64,000 nt of DNA from NCBI RefSeq assembly GCF_012641745.1, contig NZ_WEHZ01000004.1, forward strand, positions 1-64,000. Direction: 5' to 3'. Position 1 is the first letter of the stretch. Every line of letters begins with the position of its first letter. Below the pieces are notes generated by a model, which did not search any database, was not told the DNA's origin, and saw only the letters and a program-made list of their open reading frames with translations. The position numbers and the translations under genes were made by a program. The DNA is from Pseudoalteromonas peptidolytica. GTDB taxonomy: Bacteria > Pseudomonadota > Gammaproteobacteria > Enterobacterales > Alteromonadaceae. Below, in pieces: positions 26,730 to 38,600 of the stretch.

Positions 26730-29204
26730 TTATAACCGAGAATGTGCGATGACTTTTTTGTTGGTATTTTGGGTGCGAAAAAAAGCTTCAAATTGCTGTG
26801 CCGTTAATGGTTTACTAACTAAGTAACCTTGTCCAAAATCGCATGCCAATTGTTGCAATATTTTTAGTTGTGTTGACGTTTCAACTCCCTCTGCAACGAC
26901 TTTCATTGATAGGCTATGCGCCATGTTAATAATAGTAGTGACCAATGCCTGCGACTCTGTTGAGACGAGCATATCAGCAATAAAGCTTTGATCTATTTTA
27001 AGTACATCAAACGGATAATGACGCAGGTAATTAAGAGAAGAGTAGCCGGTGCCAAAATCATCAAGAGCAAGTTTAAACCCGAGTTCATGAAGCTGATCCA
27101 ATGCTTGTTTTACTTGTGCCTGTCCAGAAATAAGCACTCCTTCGGTTATTTCTAATTCAATATCGTGACTGGCTATAGACCGATCATCAACAAGGAGGGC
27201 TATTTTTTGAATTAAATTTGGGTCTTTGAACTGCCTAGGCGAGAGGTTAATAGCCACTTTTAGGTTCGCCTGTAAACTCTTTTGCCACTGATTAACCTGT
27301 TGTATAGTCGTTGCCAGTACGAATAAACCAATATCTATGATGAGCCCATTTTGTTCGGCAATCGGGATAAATTCCGCAGGAGATACCGAGCCGAGGGTTT
27401 TACTATGCCAACGTAACAGCGCCTCTGCACCGAATATTTCACCATTATTAATGTTAAATTGAGGCTGGTAAAAAACTTCGAGCTCATCCTCTGCTAGTGC
27501 GATTCTTAGTGCTTCTTCTATGGCAATTTGTCGTGATAGCTTCAGGCTCATTTCTTGGTTGTAAAAACAATAGCCATTCCGACCATTTTTTTTTGCATTG
27601 TACATCGCGGTGTCTGCACAACTAAGCAATTCAGCTGGAGTGTCAGCATCTAGAGGATAGACAGCAACGCCAATACTGATGGAAATATTAAAATCTCTAT
27701 CATTGAGCTCAATGGGTTCATGAAACAACTTAACCAGCATATCGGCGACACACGTAATATCAGAGACATGATCAAAACCATTCATCAATATAATAAACTC
27801 ATCACCTCCCAGCCGAGCAACAGTATCCTGCTCCCGTATTGAGAGGGTAAACCTTTCTCCTGCTGCGACGAGAACTTGATCTCCGATTTCATGACCTAGG
27901 GTGTCATTGATCCGTTTAAAGTCATCTAAGTCTATAAAAAATACAACAGCCAGTGCTTCACTGCGCTGTGCCGTAGACAGCTGTTGCGTTAATCGCTCCA
28001 TGGCTAAAAAACGATTTGGGAGATCTGTGAGTGAGTCATAAAAGGCATGATGTAAAATGACTTCTTCTTGCTTTTTCTTTTCGGTAATGTCACGAACTAC
28101 AATAACGAGCTGCTCGCTGTTTGGGATTGGAGAAAGCCGCGCTTCAAATAGCTTGTTCTGACCGTCAATAGTCAATGGATATTCTATTTGTGTTAACTGA
28201 TGCTGTTGAGTTGCAGAATTTATTGCTTGGTTAAACTGTCGAGCAGCATGATGAGGTAAAACATCAGCCATCTTTTTGTGAATGAACTGTTCTGGTGAAA
28301 GATACAGATCATCTTTTTTACCAGTGTGACACTCAACAATAGTGCTATCCGAATTGATAATAAAAAACAAGTCAGGTAAGGCATGGAAGACGCTTGTCAT
28401 CAGTGCATGGCGACGCGCCAGTTCTTGGTTGGTTTGCAGTTGTTGTTGCCAGTTTTGCTCCAGTGTTTGCGCGGTTTTATTCAGTTGCTCAGCAAGTACT
28501 GCAAACTCACCTTGCCCAGTTATCTGCACACGGCTGGTGAGTGATTTGGTTGAAAGGTCGTGTCCAACATCAATCAGCCTTTTGATTGGTCTATGAATAA
28601 AGTAATGGGTAAAGCTTAATAAACCTGCGGTTAACAACACCAAAAACGCAATGAGTATAACTGCTTTGGCGGTAAATTGCTGTTTTAGAGAAGTGTAGAT
28701 CTGGCTGACATCATAAAGTGCAACCAGTCTGATCACATCGTCAGAATCACTAACTGGGAGGGTGGGAGACACGGGAATAACGGTAACAAAATACTGCTTT
28801 GCGGGAATATACACAGTAATAAGGTCATGCGTGTCTAACGCAGACGTCACATTGTGTTCCTTGATGACGCGAGTAAATAAGTTAAAACCAGCTTCTGACT
28901 GTGGATCCAGTTTCATTACCAAGTCATTTTTAATTATAAAGAGGGCTGCATATTTATCATCTGAGTAGTAATCCTCAAGGGTTAAGCTAACCTGACTGAT
29001 ATTGCCCTTGGCAAATTCAGTAGATAGATGTTTACCTAAATGCCTCATGCTATGTGTGAGTTGTGTTTGGTATGTACTAAGCAACATATCTCTTTGGCTT
29101 ACGTAAGAATAAGCAATAATAAGAGAGGAGATCAGCAAGCCACAGAGTACGGTACCCCAAGTCAGAGTCTGTTTTAAGTTAATGGCAATAACTTTGTTAT
29201 TCAT
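26730..29204 (-). CDS. membrane-bound HAMP-PAS-GGDEF-EAL cyclic-di-GMP protein
   Basis: An 824-residue protein. Two transmembrane segments (~12-32, LTWGTVLCGLLISSLIIAYS, and ~178-200) flank a periplasmic sensor region. A HAMP linker (~200-250) and a PAS domain (~265-375) follow. The diguanylate cyclase domain has RLGGDEFIILMNG near 464-470, with an intact GGDEF. The phosphodiesterase domain has GAEALLRW near 593 (EAL), then DDFGTGYSSLNYLRHYPFDV and LKIDQSFI near 715-740. Both active sites look intact, so the net direction cannot be told. The orn gene, which clears pGpG, is at 13.5 kb, but the two are not linked. Confidence 0.92.
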   Translation of the reverse strand: MNNKVIAINLKQTLTWGTVLCGLLISSLIIAYSYVSQRDMLLSTYQTQLTHSMRHLGKHLSTEFAKGNISQVSLTLEDYYSDDKYAALFIIKNDLVMKLDPQSEAGFNLFTRVIKEHNVTSALDTHDLITVYIPAKQYFVTVIPVSPTLPVSDSDDVIRLVALYDVSQIYTSLKQQFTAKAVILIAFLVLLTAGLLSFTHYFIHRPIKRLIDVGHDLSTKSLTSRVQITGQGEFAVLAEQLNKTAQTLEQNWQQQLQTNQELARRHALMTSVFHALPDLFFIINSDSTIVECHTGKKDDLYLSPEQFIHKKMADVLPHHAARQFNQAINSATQQHQLTQIEYPLTIDGQNKLFEARLSPIPNSEQLVIVVRDITEKKKQEEVILHHAFYDSLTDLPNRFLAMERLTQQLSTAQRSEALAVVFFIDLDDFKRINDTLGHEIGDQVLVAAGERFTLSIREQDTVARLGGDEFIILMNGFDHVSDITCVADMLVKLFHEPIELNDRDFNISISIGVAVYPLDADTPAELLSCADTAMYNAKKNGRNGYCFYNQEMSLKLSRQIAIEEALRIALAEDELEVFYQPQFNINNGEIFGAEALLRWHSKTLGSVSPAEFIPIAEQNGLIIDIGLFVLATTIQQVNQWQKSLQANLKVAINLSPRQFKDPNLIQKIALLVDDRSIASHDIELEITEGVLISGQAQVKQALDQLHELGFKLALDDFGTGYSSLNYLRHYPFDVLKIDQSFIADMLVSTESQALVTTIINMAHSLSMKVVAEGVETSTQLKILQQLACDFGQGYLVSKPLTAQQFEAFFRTQNTNKKVIAHSRL

Positions 29205-29665
29205 ATGTCTCGTTCTGAAACGTCTAATGCGAGTAATCCTCTACCGTAGCCAAGCCAAACAGGTGTTATGTCTGTGTGGCTTTCAGGTGAGCTTTAAAAG
29301 CTACACTCTAGCTTATTTTTATGCTGATTGATGAATCGTCAACAATCAAAGATAGTGTAGTTCACTAACTCAAGGCTGTATCACATTTCAGTAATAATTA
29401 TAGCAACTGGCTCTTCAGAATTAGGCGCGAAACCAAAACTAAAATCATTTTTCAAGAAGCCTATCAAGGAGAGGGGGATAAAGTCGTCATGACTATAAAA
29501 GGTGGCTAAAGTAAGAGCAAATAAATGCGTAGTTCTCTGTAATTACACATGAATTGTAACAGTTCTCATGCTTTGATTTTAGCGAGTGTGGGGGTAACAT
29601 GAGGGTCAGAACTCTACCCCAAAATAGAGCAGAATAATAGCAAACGGAAATTCAGGAATAATAAA
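29205..29665. other. intergenic region between the GGDEF/EAL gene and the amidohydrolase gene
   Basis: No gene is seen in either direction. The two flanking genes are divergent, so both promoters should lie here. The amidohydrolase ribosome-binding site AGGA (29654-29657) is clear. A possible weak hairpin, GGGGGTAACATGAGGG near 29590, is noted without a function. Confidence 0.6.
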
Positions 29666-31681
29666 ATGACAAAAACTATAATAAAAAAACGTACCTTATC
29701 ACTGCTAGTGGCAAGTGCGCTTGCAGCACAAAGCTGGGCAGCACTGGCTGAAACTATCACGAATAACGTTTACTCGGAAAAAGGATTGGCGGGAACGCTT
29801 ACACAAGAAAAAATCGATGACCAAAACTACAAAGCAAAAATTGAATTTGGTTGGAATAACCGCCGTATCTTAATCGATGAAAATCTCACACTGAATGAGC
29901 AAGGCTTACCTATCAAGCTCAGTCTTCAAGGGCGTTCTGCATTTGGCTCAAAAATTGATGAGACATTTAGTTATAACCGTGGAATTGCGCAGTGGAAAAG
30001 TGTCAATGAATCCGGTATCAAAGCTGATGCAACGTTAGATTTTTACGTGCCATCTAATCTCCATCTAGCACTAGACAACGCCACAATGCGTTACGTGCTT
30101 AAAAACAATCAATATGAATTAGATGTATACCCCCAAGGTAAAATGTTGATTGAGAAGTTAAAAACACTCAAACTTGGAGAGCAAACTGTGCACTTATTAG
30201 TGACCAGTGGTCTTAGTCTTACACCAAACTTTGCTTGGTACGACGATGATGGTAATTATTTTGCACAAACTTGGGGAGCAATGTATGTATTACGTGATGG
30301 TTTTAGTAAAGCACAGTTTGAGCAGCTTGAGACCATCCAAAAGCAAGCTGAACAGCAGCACCTTGAAAATCTTGCTAAGAAACTGACGCACCAAGTTCCT
30401 GAGCTTTTCATCGAAAATGTTGCGGTGTTTGATAGTGAACAAAAAAAGCTGCTGAAAAAACAAGATGTATTGATCCAAGATGGCAAAATTGTAGAAGTCG
30501 CTAATCATATTAAGAAGCCAAAAGGGGTGGCTAGTATTGATGGCAAAGGAAAGACTTTGATCCCAGGGCTTTGGGATATGCACGGTCATTTATCAAAAGA
30601 AAACGGCATCCTTAATATTGCCAACGGCGTGACCAGTGTTAGAGATATGGGTAATGAGCACGACAATATTATGGAGATTGAAGCGCTCTTTAATACTAAC
30701 CAAGTATTAGGGTCTCGTGTATATCGTGCGGGTTTTATGGATAAATACAGTGAAAACTCAGCGGGGTTGAGCGTTAAGTCTTTGCAAGAGGCACTGGATA
30801 CCGTCGACTTTTTCGCAGACAATGGTTATGTTCAAGTCAAACTGTACTCTTCAATAGATCCAAGTTGGGTGAAGCCTATTTCTGAGCGAGCACATAGCCG
30901 AGGATTAAGGCTTAGTGGCCATGTTCCCGCCTTTATGACAGCTGAGCAAGCAATTGCAAATGGATATGATGAAATCCAGCATATCAATATGCTTTTCCTT
31001 AACTTTTTAGCTGGTGAAGAAGTCGACACCAGAACACAAAAACGCTTTTCACTAATGGGAGAGCAGGCTTCAGGCTTATCACTAGATAGCCCAGAGATGA
31101 ATGCGTTCATTAAGCTACTCAGTGATAAGAAGGTGGTTGTTGATCCGACGGTATCGACATTTAGAAGTTTATTGATGTCAGAAGATCAAAAAGTCAATCC
31201 TGAATTTGCCGCTATCTCCGAGCATATGCCAATTGCATTTGCTCGCGGCTTGAAAGGGGCTGAGATGCATGTTGATGAGCAGTTTAAACTCAGTTATCAG
31301 GAGTCAGGCGAAGCGATGCAGAAAATGCTGAAAAAACTCTATGATGCCGGTGTGCCTATGGTACCTGGTACCGATAACATAGCTGGTTTTACCCTGATCC
31401 GAGAACTAGAGCTTTATGTTGATGCGGGGATCCCAGCTGCGGAGGTGCTGAATATGGCCAGTATCGAGAGCGCTAAATTGATGGGGGTTGCACATCAAAC
31501 AGGCTCTATTGCCAAAGGTAAAGTAGCTGATTTAGTGTTGGTGGACGGCGATCCACTCAAGGACATTACAGCATTGCAAAAGGCAGCCTTGGTGATCAAA
31601 GGCGAGCAAGCCTTTAAACCTGCTGAAATCTACCGAGCGATTGGAGTGAAGCCATTTACTAGCGCGCCCTCACTAAAGTAG
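29666..31681 (+). CDS. secreted amidohydrolase-family metalloenzyme
   Basis: A 671-residue exported protein. The signal peptide is MTKTIIKKRTLSLLVASALA followed by AQSWAALAE. A ~220-residue amino-terminal domain of unknown type precedes an amidohydrolase TIM barrel (~250-655). Metal-site motifs appear in order: DMHGHL (HxH), VQVKLYSS (Lys that is usually carboxylated), LSGHVPA, IQHINM, and MVPGTDNIAG (Asp). The end GSIAKGKVADLVLVDGDPLK is typical of imidazolonepropionase/dipeptidase-like members. Substrate unknown; peptide or amide bonds are likely. It lies next to the lipopeptide cluster, but the MITE and a terminator separate them. Confidence 0.85.
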   Translation: MTKTIIKKRTLSLLVASALAAQSWAALAETITNNVYSEKGLAGTLTQEKIDDQNYKAKIEFGWNNRRILIDENLTLNEQGLPIKLSLQGRSAFGSKIDETFSYNRGIAQWKSVNESGIKADATLDFYVPSNLHLALDNATMRYVLKNNQYELDVYPQGKMLIEKLKTLKLGEQTVHLLVTSGLSLTPNFAWYDDDGNYFAQTWGAMYVLRDGFSKAQFEQLETIQKQAEQQHLENLAKKLTHQVPELFIENVAVFDSEQKKLLKKQDVLIQDGKIVEVANHIKKPKGVASIDGKGKTLIPGLWDMHGHLSKENGILNIANGVTSVRDMGNEHDNIMEIEALFNTNQVLGSRVYRAGFMDKYSENSAGLSVKSLQEALDTVDFFADNGYVQVKLYSSIDPSWVKPISERAHSRGLRLSGHVPAFMTAEQAIANGYDEIQHINMLFLNFLAGEEVDTRTQKRFSLMGEQASGLSLDSPEMNAFIKLLSDKKVVVDPTVSTFRSLLMSEDQKVNPEFAAISEHMPIAFARGLKGAEMHVDEQFKLSYQESGEAMQKMLKKLYDAGVPMVPGTDNIAGFTLIRELELYVDAGIPAAEVLNMASIESAKLMGVAHQTGSIAKGKVADLVLVDGDPLKDITALQKAALVIKGEQAFKPAEIYRAIGVKPFTSAPSLK

Positions 31682-31687
31682 ATAGTA

Positions 31688-31875
31688 ATACCAATTTGAA
31701 GGAGTAAATCTGAGGCTAACAGCGTTAAAAATTTCTTATTTAGAATAACTAAATAGCAAAATTTTTGCCTTGCCTACAGGACGTAGGTACCTCGGCGTGA
31801 GCAGGACGCGGAAGCGGTGTTATCGACAAGATTTTCTCGCCTCAAAATAGACCACTTAATTAAGATAATTGGTAT
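31688..31875. repeat. MITE-like dispersed repeat, copy B (188 bp)
   Basis: It starts ATACCAATTTGAAGGAGTAA and ends AAGATAATTGGTAT. It aligns with copy A at 6055-6263 nearly end to end, with about 90% identity by eye, but lacks copy A's GTCTTAATACTTGCTC segment near the left end. It begins 7 bp after the amidohydrolase stop. Confidence 0.85.
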
Positions 31876-31898
31876 AACCCAACGACTAAATAAACCAA

Positions 31899-31930
31899 GG
31901 CCAGTACAAAAATATGCGCTGGTCTTTTTT
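31899..31930 (+). terminator. terminator after the amidohydrolase gene
   Basis: GGCCAG (31899-31904) pairs with CTGGTC (31919-31924), then TTTTTT. It isolates the NRPS operon from upstream transcription. Confidence 0.75.
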
Positions 31931-32646
31931 ATTTATGCCTCAATTTGAACAAGTGTTACGACTAAATGGTGTCCGTTAATCCTTCTGTTAGTTCCTCTTA
32001 ATACGCTTTAGCTATAACGTGCGACTGACCGCTGAGTAATCCTAGTTGAGTGTTTGATAGACTTTTCTATTGCAAAAATAAAGCTCAAAGCGCAATAGCC
32101 TTTAAATATGTCATACAAAAATCTTAAAATTAACTGAGTGTAATCTAGTGTAATGAATAAATTTACTTTTTTGTTAATATATTGCTTTATTTATCAGTTT
32201 CTTGTGCTAGCCTTTTTTACTGATCACTCGTAGTTGGTGTGAAACCGCAGTCGTTTTCTCGTTGTGTTTGTTTTACCTGCTGTTGAAAGGTCTCATTTTT
32301 AAACTCTATTTGATTCTCTGAAGTCGTCACTCTTTCTTGCTACTAGTAGTAAAAAAGTTGCCATATTGGTGTGTTAAAATGACAGTGAGTAATTACAGCG
32401 ATGTTGTTGTGCTGCAAGCAAATAGCAAAAGGTGCTGTTGATTAACTTGGCTCGCGGTTTTAGCGGTTAGTTAACCTTTATAAATATACCCCACAAACGC
32501 TTCCCTGCTTATGTTAGGTACTGTGTTTGTTGTGGTTAAGTAATTGATTGGTTTTTTACAACGTTACTGATGGTTAACTGTCGCAAGCCAAATAGATATT
32601 GCTCGCGCTGTTGCCAAAGGAATCCCAACCAAGTTATGGGGATGGC
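31931..32646 (+). promoter_or_regulatory. long leader region of the lipopeptide operon
   Basis: About 715 bp without a convincing gene, rich in AT. It must hold the promoter and any operator of the PKS/NRPS operon. I could not choose one pair of -35/-10 boxes over several weak ones. The ribosome site near 32637-32645 (GGGGATGG) precedes the chosen ATG. Confidence 0.4.
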
Positions 32647-35600
32647 ATGAATACAAATATTGTTACTATACTCGCGGGTTTAGCGCGTACTCGATCTCAA
32701 GATATTGCCTATCAGTATTTTTACGATGAGGCACTACCAAGTAAAACCATTTCCTACCAAGAATTGCATGCACGTGCAGCATCCATTGCTGAGGTATTGA
32801 GTGAATATTTTGAGCCGGGTGACAGAGCATTATTACTATACAACTCCGGATTTGAATTTATAGAAGCATTTTTTGGGTGTTTATACGCTGGGATCATTGC
32901 GGTACCGGTTTATCCTCCTAAGAAGAATCAAAACGTTGATCGTCTGCGTGCCATCATTGAAGACGCAGGTGCCAAAGGCGCGCTCACCAGTGAAAAAATC
33001 AATGAAATCGCCAAGCCATTGCTTGATGCAGAGCCTAGCCTAGCGAAATTAGCACTATTTACTACTGATAACATTGCTCTTAAATCGACCACCCAACAGT
33101 GGCCTCGTGCAGACATTCATGGTGAGCAACTGGCATTTTTGCAATATACCTCAGGCTCGACGGGCACGCCCAAGGGCGTGATAGTAACCCACAATAATAT
33201 TCTTGATAATCAGGCGCTAATGAAAGAAGCGTTTGGTCATGATAACAACTCGTCGGTCGTAAGTTGGTTGCCTCATTTCCATGATATGGGACTCATTTTT
33301 GGCATTATGCACCCAATTTACATCGGTGCGACAGCCGCGCTGATGAATCCGGCTTATTTCCTGCAAAAACCACTGCGTTGGTTAAAGCTGCTTTCCCAAA
33401 CCAAAGCTTTAACGTCAAGCGCGCCAAACTTTGCCTACGATCTGTGTGTGGACACTGTTAAAGACGAAGATCTTAAAGACTTAGATTTGTCTCATTGGCG
33501 TTCGGCATTAAACGGCGCAGAACCAGTGCGTGCCAGCACGTTAGAGCGCTTTTATCAAAAGTTTAAAGTATGTGGTTTACAAAGAGCGAGTATCGCACCT
33601 TGTTACGGCATGGCAGAAACCACCTTATTTGCAACCGGAGGGCGGCTTCTAGAAAAACCAAGGATATTACGTATAGATGCGGCCAAGTTACAACAGGGTA
33701 AAGCCGAACAAGTCGCAGATGAAGGTACAATAGATGCGTTTTATGCGCTAGGTGAGGCTGATGATCAGCAGCCTTATTACGCCGTATCTTCTGGTGTGAG
33801 TTGGGGCGAGCATCGCATTGCGATAGTTAATCCAGAGTCTTGTGAAGCCCGCGATGATGGTGAAACCGGAGAGATTTGGGTAACAGGGCCAAGTGTAGCA
33901 AAAGGGTATTGGAATAACCCAGCGGCAACCGAGGCGACATTTCATGCCAGAATTAAAGGTGCTGACCAACGGGATTATCTGCGTACTGGTGATTTAGGCT
34001 TTATCCAGCGTGGGGAGTTGTTCGTGACAGGACGCGCCAAAGACGTACTTATCTTCCGTGGTAAAAACTACTACCCGCAAGATATAGAGCTGACGGTGAC
34101 AGAAGCAAGTGACAGCTTAGAACAAAATGGTGGCGCGGCGTTTTCGGTCGCCGCTAATGGCGATGAAGAACGTTTGGTGATAGTACAACAAGTAAAACGT
34201 ACCGCGCTTAGGAAGTTAAATGCTGAGCAGGTACTGCAGCAGATCACCGCAGCGATCGTTGAGCACCACGGCATTACGCCTTATGACATTGTATTGATAA
34301 AGCCCGGTCGCATTCACAAAACATCGAGCGGTAAAATTCAGCGCCAAGAGAACAAGCGTAGTTACCTAGCAGGTAACTTTGAAGCAATTGCGCGCGCCCG
34401 TGAAGCTGCTGTGTTACAGCAAGCTGAGACGCCATCGTCCTCATCGTCACTACAACAAATTCAGCGGTTATTACAAGAGTTAGTCGCACAAGAAATAGAT
34501 AAGTCCGCGCGTAGTTTGGATATCGACGCGCCATTCTTAGCATTAGGTGTAGATTCGATGAAAGCGGTGCGGATCTCAGGGGAGTTAATGGAAGTACACC
34601 AGCTAGACCTTGAGCCTACGGTACTTTACGAATATCCTTCAATTCGCGAACTCGCCCAGTATTTAAGTCAGTTTAGTACGTTTGCTCAAGCTCTAGGGCA
34701 GACTGAGCTTAACGAGTCGAAAGGTACCACTCAGCAAGCGAATAAGAAGCAAGCCTCTCGCCGAACTGCACATATTGCGGATACAGATATTGCCGTGATT
34801 GGCATGGCCTGTCTTTATCCATCAGCAAATGGACTTGAGGCATTTTGGCAGCTGTTATGTCAGCAAGGCGATGGGATCACCACGCCAGATCCGAAGCGCC
34901 AGCAGCTTTGTCCTAACCTTGAAGCTGATCGACTCGGAGGTTATCTAGAGTGTATTGATGAGTTTGACGCTGCATTATTCGGGATCTCGCCACTTGAGGC
35001 CAAGCATATTGACCCCCAACATCGATTACTGCTTCAAACGGCTTATCACGCCATACAAAATGCCGGTTACCAACCCGCCACGCTCGCAGGTAGCGATATT
35101 GGCGTCTATGTTGGTATATCGCAAAATGACTACTTTTTATTGTCACAACAACAGCAAAAAAGTACTGCGTATTTAGGCACAGGCACAGCACTGAGTATTG
35201 CTGCAAACCGCATTTCTTATAGTTTTAATTTTACCGGCCCAAGTGTGGCGATTGACACTGCGTGCTCGTCATCGCTGGTGGCGCTTCATCATGCAATTCA
35301 AGCACTAAGAAATAGAGAAACGAACGCGGCATTGGTGGCGGGCGTTAATCTTATTCTGAGCGATGATGTGACTAAGGCCTGTGAAAACGCACAGATGTTA
35401 GCAGCAGACGGTCATTGCAAAACCTTTTCACAAGCAGCGGATGGCTATGTGCGAAGTGAAGGAGTTGGGGTGGTGATGCTAAAGCCGCTACAACAAGCCA
35501 TGGCAGACAACGACCCGATTGTTGGTGTACTCAAAGGCAGTGCAATTAATCAAGACGGTCGCAGCAATGGTATTACCGCGCCAAATAGTGCCGCGCAACA

Positions 35601-38600
35601 GGCGGTGATCAATGCCGCCCTTGATAATGCCAAGATGCAGGCGGGAGATATCCACTATGTGGAAACCCATGGTACGGGTACGGAGCTTGGCGATCCTATC
35701 GAGATCACAGCATTAAACCGCACGTATGGAGAACACCATAGTCGTCATGATCCGGTTATTCTCGGTGCGGTAAAAGCGAATATTGGTCACCTTGAGTCCG
35801 GTGCGGGTATTGCTGGGCTTATCAAAACGCTACTGTGTTTACAGCATGGGCAAATTCCAGCGCAGCGTTATAGTGAGGTGTTAAACCCGCATATTCCATG
35901 GCAAAAGCTCCCGTTCATTGTGCCGCAAAGCACGCAGGCATGGCCTGTACAACAAGGGGGAGTAAGAGCCGCTGGATTAAGCTCTTTTGGCTTTGGTGGT
36001 ACTAATGCCCATGTGATCTGCGCACAAGCGCCAGTGTCTAAACCCTATACGCAAGCTGAAGTAACACCGCCTTCGTGTTATCTATTGCCTCTGGCTGCTA
36101 AATCGAAAGCGGCATTGCAACAACTCGCTGGTCACTATAGTGAGCGATTGTTGAGTTTGACTCCTCAAGCATTTGATGACTTCTGCGCACAAAATGCCGA
36201 GCAAGTGCCGCTTAAAGGTGTGCATAAAACGTTTAGCAGTGTGAGTAGAGAAGCACTTATTGCGCAACTGAATAGTCCCATTATTGCTGAACAGTCCTCG
36301 GCAAACACTCCACCAGAAGTCGCGTTTTTGTTCACCGGGCAAGGTTCGCAATCCCCCTTGATGGCTCACTCTTTATATCAATACCATGCAGTGTTTCGCG
36401 GACACTTAGATGACATTGACAATTTGGTTGGGGAGCGCTTTGGTGCACGCCTGTTGGATGTGTTATTCGATCAAAAGCATAGTGAACTACTGGCACAAAC
36501 ACGTTGGACGCAAGTGAGCTTGTTTGCCGTCGAATACAGTGTGGCAAACTTATTGATACATTTTGGGGTAAAGCCATCTCAGCTGCTCAGTCATAGCGTT
36601 GGTGAGTATGCGGCTGCTTGTATTGCGGGTGTGTTTTCGCTTCGTGACGGCGTTGAGTTGATTGCAGCGCGTGGTCAGCTAATGCATGAATTACCGATAA
36701 AAGGCAGTATGATCGCCGCAAGATGTGATGAAGTAGCCGCACGTAATTGCTTGAACGAGATTCAGGGGCAAGTGGTTATTTCAGCCTTTCATGGTGAGGC
36801 TGGGGTGGTATTCTCCGGTGCTGAGGAAGCAATCTCAGCCCTCAGTGATGTACTTGCTGCACAGCAAATTAAAGTAACATCTCTGCATACGGCAAACGCT
36901 TTCCACTCTGCACTGATGAGCCCTATGCTAGACGCCTTTAGGGAAGTCGCTGAACAGGTTAGCTTTCAACAGCCTAAATTGCCTTTTGTTTCATCCATGA
37001 CGGGGCAAGTAGAAACTGCACGCATTGCAACAGCTGAGTATTGGGTTGAGCAAATTATGGCTCCAGTTCGCTTTGTTGACTGTGTAACCGAGCTTGAGTC
37101 ACTAGAGTATGGCTTAGCGATTGAGCTTGGTCCCAAACCTATTTTAAGTGGCTTAATACAAGAAAACAGTAATAACAAAGCGCTCAATTATGCCCATGTA
37201 TTGCACCCCAAAGGCGATGATTGCATGAGGTTCGCCGAGTGTTTAGGCACATACCTCGATTTAGGCGGGGCGCTCAAATGGCAACAGGTGTATGGCAATC
37301 GTCCGAACGCTAGAGTGAGTTTGCCGCAATACCCATTTGATTGCAGCTCATACTGGGTTTTTGGTACTGAACAATCACAGCCCGAAGCTCTGACTGTGGT
37401 GGATACAAGTGACCGTGATGCACAAATTCGCAGCTTTGTGCTCAATACCTTAGCGGGACTCTTGTTGATGCCCGCTGAGGCTATCCAAACCAACCTCCCT
37501 TTGCTAGAAATGGGGGTTGATTCGTTGATGATCATGCAGGCCGTTAGAGTGTACGAGCGAGAATTCGGTTTAGAGTTTAGTGTTCGCCAATTTTATCAAG
37601 AACTCAGCGATGTCGATAAGTTAGTGGCCTATATTCAACACCATAGCGACTATCTCAAAGCGCCGCAAGGTTCACAGCAAGCTGGCAGTTTGCCATCACC
37701 TGTATCGGTAACGACGGATACGCCAAAAGGTAGCGCTGTAGAGGCTGACAGCCACACACTCGTTGCCATTTGTCAGGCGCAATTACAGGCGGCAAGCACA
37801 GTGACCAACGCTGAAGCAAGAGCTGCGTTAGAGGCCGTGGTGGGTCAGCAGTTACGCCATATTCAGGGCGTAAAAATTGAAAACAGTGCAGTCACCACAA
37901 CAGCAACTGTGGTATCAAAACCCCAGCTGAGCAGCGCTCAATCAGTATTACCAGGCGCACAGCAAAAACAAGTGCAGCATGCCAATAGCAGCCCAGCCAT
38001 ACGTCAACACCTTGCTGCATTGAGTGACTCTTACATTGCGAAAACGCACAGTTCCAAAGCGCTAGTGAACGAATATCGCGCACGCCTTGCGGACTGCCGT
38101 GCGTCGGCGGGTTTTAGACTGTCGAGCAAAGAGCTACTTTATCCGGTGTTTTCTAAGCGCTGTGAGGGCGCATATATCTGGGATATTGATGATAATCGCT
38201 ATATTGATATCACCATGGACTTTGGTACTAACTTATTTGGTCACAACCCTGACTTTATCAAAGCTGCACTGGCGCAGCAGCTTGAAGCGGGGATGCAGCT
38301 GGGACTGGCAAGTCCCGATGCGCCAGAGGTCGCCGCACTTATCTGTGAGCTGACTGGGCTTGAGCGGGTATCGTTTTGTAACTCTGGTACAGAGGCGGTA
38401 ATGACAGCGCTACGCCTAGCAAGAACAGTGACCAAGCGCGATAAAATTGTTCAGTTCTCAGGTGCGTACCATGGTCACTATGATGGTACTTTAGCAACTG
38501 AATCGCCAGAGCACGGCGTAGAGGCAATGTGTGCTGGAGTGCGCTACGGCGCAATCGCCGATAATCTTGTTTTACCTTATGGTGATGATGAAGCGCTTGA

